The position numbers were made by a program, and so were the translations under genes. DNA of 60,750 nt from Paenibacillus rhizophilus (lineage in GTDB: Bacteria > Bacillota > Bacilli > Paenibacillales > Paenibacillaceae): positions 1 to 60,750 of the forward strand of contig NZ_RQPI01000021.1 of assembly GCF_003854965.1 (NCBI RefSeq), written 5' to 3'. This document shows positions 1 through 7,149 of the stretch, one piece after another. Numbering within the stretch: position 1 is the first letter of the stretch; each line of letters begins with the position of its first letter. The notes under the pieces are model-generated. The model saw nothing but the letters and a program-made list of their open reading frames with translations. It had not been told where the DNA came from and searched no databases.

Positions 1-122
1 TTTGCCTCCAGCTTCCTTCAGATTCCGCCTCGCGACGGACACCCTTGCCTTTGGCTAACAGTTCCTACTGCCAAGCCTGTAGCGGACTTTCACCGCCTAG
101 TTATCGCCCATGCCGGGCGCAC
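1..122 (-). mobile_element. Class IIC group II intron, 5' end (partial, runs off left edge)
   Basis: Read on the minus strand, position 122 starts GTGCGCCCGGCATGGGCG. It continues with a GGTGAAAGTCC segment, then GGCAGTAGGAACTGTTAGCC, GGCAAGGGTGTCCG and GGAATCTGAAGGAAGC. These blocks match, in order, the domain I start of bacterial class IIC introns such as the Oceanobacillus iheyensis ribozyme (from memory). The intron begins directly after the U-tract of an intrinsic terminator, the usual insertion site of class IIC introns. The rest of the ribozyme and any reverse transcriptase would lie outside the window. No coding sequence is seen in this piece. Confidence 0.85.
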
Positions 123-182
123 TATAAAAAGAGGGCTGCCGCCTCTGCCGATCAACGGCTTGCGGGCAGCAGCCCTCTTTTC
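123..182 (-). terminator. Intrinsic terminator of the BASS transporter gene; intron target
   Basis: Inverted repeat AGAGGGCTGC (130-139) pairs with GCAGCCCTCT (169-178), with A/T runs on both sides. On the minus strand it lies just downstream of the transporter gene. It ends in TTTTATA directly before the group II intron boundary. Confidence 0.85.
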
Positions 183-230
183 TATCCCCGCGCGGCGGCC
201 AACAGGATGATATGGCATACGCGGACACAC

Positions 231-1229
231 TCACAGCGTTCGGAAAGCTTCGGAAGCGGCAAGCACCGCTTTTGAATCAGCCGCACGCCGCGCGCTGATC
301 CGAAGGAATAGCCCCGATAGCGACGCCAGAATCTGCTGAAACAGCATGCCGGAAATAACCGGCAGCGCGACGGCCGGCGGGAAATACTTCAGCGCCAGAA
401 CCGCTCCCGCGCTGAGATTGCGCATACCCGAATTGAACTGGACGGCAACCGAGTCCTCGTAGTTCCAGCGGAAGCGCCGGGCCGTCAGCGCCCCGATGAC
501 ATAACCGAGCACAACCGTCGCGAAGGTGACGGATATGATGATAAACAGCTGGCCGTCCGGATGCTTCAGATAGCGGGCGATGCCTGCCCCGTTGATAGCC
601 ACCACGGCGAACAGCCCCAGCTTCACAAAGGGCGCAAGCGGCGGCCCCCATACCTTGTTCACCCGCCCCTTGGTCCACTGGTTCAGCAGCATGCCCACAA
701 CGGAAGGGGCAACAATCATGTACAGCAGTCCTTTCATCATATCCCACAGCCGGATTTCGATGCTCGTGCCCATCAAAAGATGCAGCGTGCCCGGCACAAT
801 CAGCGGCGACAGCAGCGTGTCGATCAGGATCAGCGCCAGCGTAAGCGCGATATTTCCGCCGTATATCGACACCCAGACAACGCTGACCACACCGGTCGGA
901 ATGGCAAATAGAAGCACATAGCCCGTCACCGTATAGGGATCGTCCAGAAAGACCGCCCTTGCGGCAAGCCAGCCGACGACCGGCATAATGACATGAAGAA
1001 TAATCATCAGAATGATCAAACGCTTCGGCTTCGCCAGTACGGCGAGCAAATCCCAGATGTTGGATTTCAAACTGCCGACCAGGGTCATCACGGCAAAAAT
1101 CCAAGGCACCAGCCATGCATACGGCAGCAGCCGGCTCTCGTTCAAGACACCGAACGCAATCGCGCTTGGCGTGAGCAGCGGCATGATTTTTTCCAGAAAA
1201 GAATTGGACCGCATCAGTCCATCGCGCAA
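231..1229 (-). CDS. Bile acid:sodium symporter (BASS) family transporter
   Basis: Integral membrane protein of about 332 residues, nearly all of it hydrophobic helices, with the BASS/SBF pattern: a Gly/Pro-rich helix reading FAIPTGVVSVVW and a late segment VQFNSGMRNLSAGAVLALKYFPP. Family members import bile acids, pantothenate, pyruvate or other organic anions with sodium; the substrate cannot be told here. A longer open frame runs up to 1556, but its first 109 residues are Arg/Ser-rich and cross the terminator of the next gene. A TTG at 1229 has a GGGGGGAGA ribosome binding site about 10 bases upstream and is preferred. ATG at 1214 is the alternative. It is a single gene ending at a terminator used by a group II intron. 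Confidence 0.8.
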   Translation of the reverse strand: MRDGLMRSNSFLEKIMPLLTPSAIAFGVLNESRLLPYAWLVPWIFAVMTLVGSLKSNIWDLLAVLAKPKRLIILMIILHVIMPVVGWLAARAVFLDDPYTVTGYVLLFAIPTGVVSVVWVSIYGGNIALTLALILIDTLLSPLIVPGTLHLLMGTSIEIRLWDMMKGLLYMIVAPSVVGMLLNQWTKGRVNKVWGPPLAPFVKLGLFAVVAINGAGIARYLKHPDGQLFIIISVTFATVVLGYVIGALTARRFRWNYEDSVAVQFNSGMRNLSAGAVLALKYFPPAVALPVISGMLFQQILASLSGLFLRISARRAADSKAVLAASEAFRTL

Positions 1230-1454
1230 AGACAATGATCTCCCCCCCTGTGTGTACGTAATCCGACCTGTTGTCTCGATAGGGTTTGCCCGGTTTCGCA
1301 TACCCAAATCATAACAGATTTTAAGCTTTATGAGATGTCGAAACCGTGGCTTATTACAGGCACGGCGGCAGTTCCGGGAAGAATTTACGGCGGAATGCCG
1401 ACTGGTCATTATTACTGAGACGGCCATCTTGAGACGGCTCGCCCCTTGCAAAAC
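1230..1454 (-). other. Leader/promoter region of the BASS gene
   Basis: About 225 bases between the preceding terminator and the TTG start. On the minus strand a good -10 box TATGAT lies at 1308-1313. No convincing -35 is seen at 16-18 bases, and the untranslated leader would be about 70 bases. I looked for known riboswitch cores and found none I could support. Confidence 0.4.
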
Positions 1455-1509
1455 GCCGTCAGGGCCGTCCCCCGATGCGCTGCTGCGCTTGGGAAACGGC
1501 CCTGACGGC
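1455..1509 (-). terminator. Terminator behind the stalk-domain protein gene
   Basis: Perfect 14-bp inverted repeat: gccgtcagggccgt at 1455-1468 pairs with acggccctgacggc at 1496-1509. On the minus strand it is followed by GTTTTGC. It sits 31 bases downstream of the stop codon of the gene at 1541-2212. Confidence 0.8.
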
Positions 1510-1540
1510 CTGTCTATATCGGCTGCCGATTGGCGGAGTG

Positions 1541-2212
1541 TCAGCTTTCCGACCAACTGACCGTAAATTCGTTATATCCTTTTTTCGTCTTGGACGCCGC
1601 CCCATTAATGGTCAAAGGGCTAGTTCCTCCGAGCCGTCCCTTTATTGAAATCGAGCTCGAAGTCACGCTCTGTGTTCCTTCGCCGAGGCCCTTGATTCGA
1701 ACGTACTCCGAATAGACCATTCCCATCGTATCCAGCGTTTCCTGCGTATAATACGTCAGCTTCGACTGCCGTACTCCTCCAAGAACGGAATCCGAAGAAA
1801 CCGTAATTACGGCATCGTAAGGAACCGGAAAATCGAGCGGCAGATACTGCGGGCGCTCCTTGCTCTCGGACGAGCTTCCGCCGCTTGCCGTACTTCCGCC
1901 CGACCCGCTTGCCGCCGACCCGGATGTGGAACCGATCTTCACCTTCTGATTGGCCGCGTCATACGCAATCGGAATATCGAGTGCATCCGCGAGCGCCCGG
2001 GTCGGCAGATAGGTCAATCCGCCATATGTGATCGGCGTCAGCGTCTTGCCGTTCCCGTCCTTGAGCTTATAAGCGGAGCCGTTCACCTCAATGCGAAGGC
2101 TGTGATTGAGATACGCCTTGATCTGCTGCAAATTGGCCCCGGCGAAGACTCCCGCCGAGCCGGACGCCAGCATAGCGGTCGTCAGACCCGCAATGAACCA
2201 CTTCTTTTTCAC
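1541..2212 (-). CDS. Secreted protein with copper amine oxidase-like (stalk) domain
   Basis: Start chosen at GTG 2212 (VKKKWFIAG...), preceded by GGGAGAGGATACTT; an ATG seven codons upstream lacks this spacing. The first 30 residues form a signal peptide (KKKW, hydrophobic stretch, ending near VFAGA). Residues about 40-95 match half of the 'copper amine oxidase N-terminal' domain: LRIEVNG, a loop, then YGGLTYLPTRALADALDIPIAYDAANQKVKI. This domain is common in Paenibacillus exoproteins and does not imply oxidase activity. A Ser/Gly linker (about 97-120) leads to a beta-rich C-terminal half I do not recognise. Probably cell-surface or secreted; function unknown. Confidence 0.8.
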   Translation of the reverse strand: MKKKWFIAGLTTAMLASGSAGVFAGANLQQIKAYLNHSLRIEVNGSAYKLKDGNGKTLTPITYGGLTYLPTRALADALDIPIAYDAANQKVKIGSTSGSAASGSGGSTASGGSSSESKERPQYLPLDFPVPYDAVITVSSDSVLGGVRQSKLTYYTQETLDTMGMVYSEYVRIKGLGEGTQSVTSSSISIKGRLGGTSPLTINGAASKTKKGYNEFTVSWSES

Positions 2213-2315
2213 AAGTATCCTCTCCCGTCCCAAGAAATGATGAATCTTACAATCTCTTTATCATTAACACATTCGGAAAAAGGCTAATCGCTCCGGAACG
2301 CGTCCGTCGGGAAGT

Positions 2316-3263
2316 CTAGACTCCCTGCGGAAACAGCGCATCCAGCGCGGGGCAAGGCTGGCGGTCCAGAAAGCGTTCCAGTTCCGCCGGCATCGGTTTA
2401 TAAATATCTTTAAGTGAAGTCCCTTCGTAAATATTTCCGATAACGACCGGATGGCATAATTCGGAGATCAATATATCGCCATTGCCGTGCAGATGCAGCT
2501 GGGTCTTGCCCTCAATGCAGTGCGGAAAATAAACGCCGGGCTGCTCCCGGAAGCCGAGCGCTTCCATGAACCGGTCCATGCAGGTGAAGTACAGCACGGT
2601 ATCCTCTTTTTTGTGGGCAATCAGATCGTTGACTGCTTGTTTAAGCGCCTCCCGGGCCGCAATCGATTTCCAGCCGGTGTGGTCCATAACGATACTGTTC
2701 TGAATTTCGTGCGTGCGGACGCCCATGGAGTAGACATGCTCGCTGATTTCCCGCATACGATGCTCGGTCTCGCTGAACAGCAGCGTTTCCAGCACAGTGT
2801 CCACTTCCGTCTTCGCGAACAGCGAGATGTTCTCCCTGATTTTTTTGTACACGTTAGGATGGATGTTGTAATACCGCGAGAATTCATCTGCCGAAGTGAA
2901 ATTAAACGAAATATGTATGGTCGTCAGTCCCGCGAGGGCAAGCTTGTCAATTCTCGCCGCGCTCAGCAGACTGCCGTTGGAATTAAGCTGCGTCTGGATT
3001 CCTCTTGATGCGCAGTATGCGACCACCTCCAGACAATCGTCGAACTTCAGCGTTACTTCACCGCCGGAAAGGCGGACTCTTTTTAAAGAAGGAAGCTCTT
3101 CAAGAATTCGGATAATCTCTTTCCCCTCAAGGCCCTGCCCGTCGTTCCGTTTATATGCGCAGCAGTAGTCGCAGCGGAAGTTGCAGTTCGACGTAACGCC
3201 GATTTCCAGCCCCTCCAGCTCCCAAGTTTGCGGTTTGACAAGCTCCAGTGATTTGTAGGTCAT
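2316..3263 (-). CDS. Radical SAM protein with partial SPASM-like C-terminus
   Basis: 315 residues. The N-terminal half carries the radical SAM signature CNFRCDYC (Cys at 27, 31, 34), which binds the 4Fe-4S cluster that cleaves S-adenosylmethionine, followed by the RLSGGEVTL glycine motif. The C-terminal part has Cys in FPHCIEGKTQ, ISELCHPVVIGNIYEG and RQPCPAL, resembling a shortened SPASM/twitch auxiliary-cluster domain. Such proteins often modify peptides or act as anaerobic sulfatase-type or cofactor enzymes. The substrate is unknown and no precursor peptide ORF is visible next to it. GGAGG lies 10 bases before the ATG. A TATAAT -10 box on the minus strand at 3322-3327 is a likely promoter. 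Confidence 0.85.
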   Translation of the reverse strand: MTYKSLELVKPQTWELEGLEIGVTSNCNFRCDYCCAYKRNDGQGLEGKEIIRILEELPSLKRVRLSGGEVTLKFDDCLEVVAYCASRGIQTQLNSNGSLLSAARIDKLALAGLTTIHISFNFTSADEFSRYYNIHPNVYKKIRENISLFAKTEVDTVLETLLFSETEHRMREISEHVYSMGVRTHEIQNSIVMDHTGWKSIAAREALKQAVNDLIAHKKEDTVLYFTCMDRFMEALGFREQPGVYFPHCIEGKTQLHLHGNGDILISELCHPVVIGNIYEGTSLKDIYKPMPAELERFLDRQPCPALDALFPQGV

Positions 3264-3533
3264 GCTCTTAGGTCCTCCCGAGAAGTATTTGTGGGCTTCG
3301 CCCGATGCTTGAACCTAAGTGATTATAGCGGTTTACGCTCCCGGAATATGTGACTTTTTTCGTGATCAGGCGCACTACCTCCAAATACCGTTCATGTATA
3401 GTAAAACTATGAAAGAAACGCCAAGCCTCATCCTGAAACTTTCAAAATTTGATTCAAATCCTCTTTTTTGAACGGCTGCCCGGATACAATGAATTTGCTG
3501 GTCAACCAATCAACCTACAGGAGGTCAAATTAT

Positions 3534-4769
3534 ATGATTGCAAATCTCAAGATCGCCGATAACACCTATTGGGTCGGAAAAATAGACGACCGTGAAGTTC
3601 CGTTCCACCGTCTCGTGCTGGCAAAGGGCACCACCTATAATTCCTATTTATTAAAAACGGGCAAGCCCACCGTCATCGACACCGTTGATATGGAGTTTGG
3701 ACGGGAGTATGCGGAACAACTGGCTGAAATGATCGATCCGCTGGACATTCATTATATTGTGATCAACCATACCGAACCCGACCATTCCGGCGGACTGGCC
3801 GCACTCGCGGGAAAAGCAGTCAATGCCGTCATCGTTTGCACGGAAATCGCTGTACCGGAGCTTCAGGAAATGTACAAGCTTCACAACCGGAACTTCCTTG
3901 TTGTAAAAGACGGAGACACGCTGGACATCGGCGGCAAGACGCTGCTGTTTAAAGAAACGCCTTACCTTCACACAGCGGAAACGATGATCACCTACTGCAT
4001 CGAAGATAAAATACTGTTCCCGTGCGATATTTTCAGCACGCATGTCGCGGCTAAGCGCCTGTTCGCTGACGAAGCCGGCTTTGATATTACCGAAGATTTC
4101 AAGGGCTATTACAGCGCCATTATCCATCCGCACCGCAGATATGTAAGAACACTGATCGAAGCGGTCAAGGACCTTGAGATCGAAATGATCGCCCCCTCCC
4201 ACGGATTCGTCATCCGTCAGGATGTGCGCAAATTTATCGACCTGTACGCCGAATTGAGCCGTGAAACGACTCAAGGAAAAAAAGCCGCCATCGTCTATAC
4301 CACCATCAAGAACAATACACGGAAAATGGCTATAATTCTGCAGGATTCCCTTCAGGAGAATGGAATCGAGACAGCGGTCTGGGATGCCGACAAAGCGGAT
4401 GCGGCGGATATTCTGGCCAGCGTCACGGCAGCCGATGCCGTCTTCGTAGGCAGCTCCACCCGGTATGCGGATATGATCGGAAATCTGGAGCCGATTTTGG
4501 AGCAGATGCAGACGATGAACCTTGAAGGCAAGCTGGCCGCCGCCTTTGGCTCATACGGATGGAGCGGGGAAGCGATCGAGGTAATCCAGGACTATCTGAA
4601 CGGGACCAACATGAGCGTGCAGAGCACTTCGGGAGTTATCAAGACGACCGGGATGACCCATGTTGAATTTCCGGTAAGAGTCCGTTTCTCGCCCAAAGAA
4701 CCCGAGAAAGAACAAAAAATCAGACATGCGGCGGAATTCGTTTCAGACCTGCTGCTGAGCTCATTTTAG
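3534..4769 (+). CDS. Flavodiiron protein (FprA-type, O2/NO reductase)
   Basis: 411 residues from the ATG preceded by AGGAGGTCAAATTAT; an upstream in-frame ATG at 3468 has no ribosome binding site. The N-terminal metallo-beta-lactamase-like domain carries all diiron ligands: H79-x-E81-x-D83-H84 (NHTEPDH), H146, D165 (FPCDIF) and H223 (PSHG). The C-terminal half (from about 250) is a flavodoxin-like FMN domain. Flavodiiron proteins reduce O2 to water or NO to N2O in the cytoplasm using electrons from rubredoxin. The next two genes encode a reductase and a rubredoxin, so this operon likely supplies its own electron chain. An ATAGT-AAA-ACTAT inverted repeat lies upstream near 3400 and may be part of a promoter or operator. 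Confidence 0.93.
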   Translation: MIANLKIADNTYWVGKIDDREVPFHRLVLAKGTTYNSYLLKTGKPTVIDTVDMEFGREYAEQLAEMIDPLDIHYIVINHTEPDHSGGLAALAGKAVNAVIVCTEIAVPELQEMYKLHNRNFLVVKDGDTLDIGGKTLLFKETPYLHTAETMITYCIEDKILFPCDIFSTHVAAKRLFADEAGFDITEDFKGYYSAIIHPHRRYVRTLIEAVKDLEIEMIAPSHGFVIRQDVRKFIDLYAELSRETTQGKKAAIVYTTIKNNTRKMAIILQDSLQENGIETAVWDADKADAADILASVTAADAVFVGSSTRYADMIGNLEPILEQMQTMNLEGKLAAAFGSYGWSGEAIEVIQDYLNGTNMSVQSTSGVIKTTGMTHVEFPVRVRFSPKEPEKEQKIRHAAEFVSDLLLSSF

Positions 4770-4785
4770 AAAGGAGGAAGCGTTC

Positions 4786-6021
4786 ATGACGAAACCATAT
4801 GTCATTATAGGCGGCGGGGTGGCTGCCGTTCATGCGGCAAAGGCGATCCGGGACCGGGACGAAGTAACGGAAATTATCATTTTCGGCGAAGAGAATCATC
4901 TTCCTTACAGCCGGATCAAGCTGACTAAGGGCCTGTTCACCGACCTGCACAGTGAAAAGGTGCTGATTAAAAAAGAAAAATGGTATCTCGCCAACCGGAT
5001 AACCGTGTGTACATCCACGCGCGTCGTAGCTCTCCGTCCGGATCTCCGCCAGATCGAGACCGAAGATGGAAGAACGTGGGAGTACGGCAAGCTTCTCCTG
5101 TGCATGGGAGCCCGGAACCGCGCGTTCCCCGTTCCGGGAGCCGGACTCCACGGGGTTCATTCGATTCGGGACATGAAGGATGCCGATACGCTCAAGTCAG
5201 GCCTTACAAGCGGCAGCCGCGTCGCCGTAATCGGAGGAGGCGTTCAGGGCCTGGAAACGGCATGGGCGCTGCGTGAAGCCGGTTACGCGGTAACCGTCAT
5301 CGAAGCCTCTCCCCGACTGATGGCCCGCCAGTTGGACCGCCATTCCTCGGAGCGCCTCCGTTTGGAGCTGGAAAGCTCCGGCGTCACGGTCCGCCTGCAT
5401 TCCGGCGTTGCCGCCATCGAGGGAACCGGATCGGTTCAGGGAATCCGGCTGGAAGACGGCTCTCAGGTTCCCTGCGATCATGTTGTCTATTCCATAGGCA
5501 TCCAGCCGAATACGTCCATTGTCAAAGATACGGACCTTGAGGTTCGGAACGGCATCGTTGTGAACGACCGCCTGGAAACCAGTATAGCGGGTATTTATGC
5601 CGCCGGAGACGTAGCCGAACTGAACGGCCATGTGGAGGGGCTTTGGGGCGGAGCGCTCGAACAGGGGCGTACGGCGGGCTTCAACATGGCTGCCGACGAC
5701 CAGGAAGTCTACGTCAAAGCGGTGCCTGTTACTCTGTTCAACGCCTTCGGCATCTCGCTGTTCTCCATCGGAACGGTCGATGAAGACCGGTGCGACCTCA
5801 TGCTGACCGGCGAGCAAAACGGAGTGTATACGGCCATCTTTGTGAAAGAGAACACAATAATCGGCGCCGTTTCCTGGGAGGGCGCAGCCGCCTCCCTGAG
5901 CTACAAGGAAGCCGTCGAGCGGAAAATCGGGCTTGAAGGCATGAACCTTGCCGGTATGGATATAGCCTCGGTCATGGACGAAGTGAAGTCCCGGCTGAGC
6001 GGGAAGACATGCAGCGCCTAA
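4786..6021 (+). CDS. FAD-dependent NAD(P)H oxidoreductase (rubredoxin/nitrite reductase-like)
   Basis: 411 residues, ribosome binding site AAAGGAGGAAGCGTTC before ATG, 16 bases after the flavodiiron gene. It has the two-Rossmann layout of pyridine nucleotide-disulfide oxidoreductases: FAD motif VIIGGGVAAVHAAKAI at the N-terminus, NAD(P)H motif VAVIGGGVQGLETAWAL around residue 150, and the second FAD motif TSIAGIYAAGDVAE near 270. No redox CxxC is seen, which fits NADH:rubredoxin reductases and the NirB-type FAD domain. Given the rubredoxin directly downstream, the likely job is passing electrons from NAD(P)H to rubredoxin. The C-terminal region (about 320-411) is less conserved. Confidence 0.9.
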   Translation: MTKPYVIIGGGVAAVHAAKAIRDRDEVTEIIIFGEENHLPYSRIKLTKGLFTDLHSEKVLIKKEKWYLANRITVCTSTRVVALRPDLRQIETEDGRTWEYGKLLLCMGARNRAFPVPGAGLHGVHSIRDMKDADTLKSGLTSGSRVAVIGGGVQGLETAWALREAGYAVTVIEASPRLMARQLDRHSSERLRLELESSGVTVRLHSGVAAIEGTGSVQGIRLEDGSQVPCDHVVYSIGIQPNTSIVKDTDLEVRNGIVVNDRLETSIAGIYAAGDVAELNGHVEGLWGGALEQGRTAGFNMAADDQEVYVKAVPVTLFNAFGISLFSIGTVDEDRCDLMLTGEQNGVYTAIFVKENTIIGAVSWEGAAASLSYKEAVERKIGLEGMNLAGMDIASVMDEVKSRLSGKTCSA

Positions 6022-6049
6022 CCCAAATTACATTCAGGAGATGAGTAAG

Positions 6050-6217
6050 ATGAAAAAATACATCTGCGAGCCTTGCGGTTATATATACGATCCGGCGGTT
6101 GGCGATCCCGACGAGGATGTCGCTCCGGGAACCGCTTTTGAAGATCTGCCCGAAGATTGGGTCTGCCCCGTCTGCGGCGAGGATAAAGATCATTTCGCGC
6201 CGGTCGGGGGCGCGTAA
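6050..6217 (+). CDS. Rubredoxin
   Basis: A 55-residue protein with two CxxC knuckles, C6-x2-C9 (CEPCGYIYDP) and C39-x2-C42 (WVCPVCGEDKD), the Fe(SCys)4 site of rubredoxin. The pattern YIYDPAVGDPD...PGTAFEDLPEDWVCPVCG is diagnostic. AGGAG at 6036-6040 sits nine bases before the chosen ATG; an in-frame ATG at 6041 abuts the binding site and is less likely. It is a small cytoplasmic one-electron carrier between the reductase upstream and the flavodiiron protein. Confidence 0.97.
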   Translation: MKKYICEPCGYIYDPAVGDPDEDVAPGTAFEDLPEDWVCPVCGEDKDHFAPVGGA

Positions 6218-6281
6218 GCTTAAGCGCCTTTTCATGAAGCAAAGACCGGAGCCCAAACCGTGATAACAGGAGTGATGAGAG

Positions 6282-6989
6282 ATGACCGAGCATTCATGCC
6301 AATACGCCGCTGAGCCCTGCACCCGGAAGGTACCGATCTTTGCTTCGCTCACCGATCAGGATCTGTCCCGCATCGGAGCTATGATCAAGCATCGTAAATA
6401 TGTTAAGGGACAGCCGCTGATTCTGGAAGAGCAACCTTCGGATACGCTCTTTATTATTCGCCGGGGCCATGTGAAATTGTCCAAAATGACCCCCCAGGGG
6501 AAGGAGCAAATTTTGCGCATTTTGACGGCGGGCGAGTTTTTCGGCGAGCTCAGCATTTTTGGCGGCGGGGAGCTCAGCAACTTCAGCGCGTATGCGCTGC
6601 AGGACACCGATATCTGCAAACTGACCCGGGCCGATATGGAGACGATTATTACCGCGAATCCGGATATTTCGCTCCGGCTGCTGAAGGCCGTTACCCAGCG
6701 CCTCGCCCATACGGAAAATTTGGCGCAGAGCCTTGCGACCAAAGATCCGGAAATCCGGATCGCCCATATGATTCTGGAGCTTAGTGTAAAATACGGCAAG
6801 CTGCGGGACGGCAGTCTGGACATTCAGCTTCCCCTGTCCCGGGAAGAAATGGCCAATTATGTCGGTGTGACCCGGGAGACGATCAGCCGTAAATTCGCCC
6901 GTTTCGAGGAACTGAAGCTGATCAAGCTCATCGGCAATAAGCGGATGATTCTGAAAGATCCGGCCGCCATGGAGAAGTATTTGGATTAG
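6282..6989 (+). CDS. Crp/Fnr family transcriptional regulator
   Basis: 235 residues. Residues about 20-140 form a cyclic-nucleotide-binding-like beta barrel (FIIRRGHVKLSK, GEFFGELSIFGGG). The C-terminal winged helix carries LPLSREEMANYVGVTRETISRKFARFEEL, a Crp-type helix-turn-helix. The N-terminus has Cys at 6 and 13 (HSCQYAAEPCTRKVPIF). That is fewer than the four Cys of E. coli FNR, so an Fe-S or heme sensor is possible but unproven. Sitting behind the rubredoxin gene, it is the obvious candidate to control this oxygen/NO cluster. Ribosome binding site AGGAGTGATGAGAG. Confidence 0.9.
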   Translation: MTEHSCQYAAEPCTRKVPIFASLTDQDLSRIGAMIKHRKYVKGQPLILEEQPSDTLFIIRRGHVKLSKMTPQGKEQILRILTAGEFFGELSIFGGGELSNFSAYALQDTDICKLTRADMETIITANPDISLRLLKAVTQRLAHTENLAQSLATKDPEIRIAHMILELSVKYGKLRDGSLDIQLPLSREEMANYVGVTRETISRKFARFEELKLIKLIGNKRMILKDPAAMEKYLD

Positions 6990-7002
6990 CGAAGAAAGAG
7001 AT

Positions 7003-7039
7003 ACGGGTGTCATGCCGTTTGGCTTGACACCCGTTTTTT
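7003..7039 (+). terminator. Terminator of the flavodiiron/rubredoxin/Crp cluster
   Basis: acgggtgtca (7003-7012) pairs with tgacacccgt (7025-7034), followed by TTTTTT. It lies 13 bases after the regulator stop codon. Confidence 0.9.
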
Positions 7040-7079
7040 ATGTTCTTTTTCTGTGTGTAAATATGAAATAATATTTTAT

Positions 7080-7108
7080 TTGACAGTTACTATCATTTTA
7101 TATAGAAT
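7080..7108 (+). promoter_or_regulatory. Sigma-A promoter of the MFS gene with overlapping operator-like palindrome
   Basis: TTGACA (7080-7085), 17-base spacer, TAGAAT (7103-7108). The near-palindrome TGACAGTTACTATCA (7081-7095; seven-base arms with one mismatch) covers the -35 box. That is the expected place for repression by the TetR regulator two genes on. Confidence 0.7.
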
Positions 7109-7149
7109 GCCATTATCGAATTCATTTTTTTGAAAGGTGGTTTATCTAT

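Noticed and set aside
1230..1454. A riboswitch in the leader of the BASS transporter gene
   Set aside because: I compared the leader with TPP, preQ1, ykkC and ZTP cores from memory and found no matching core.
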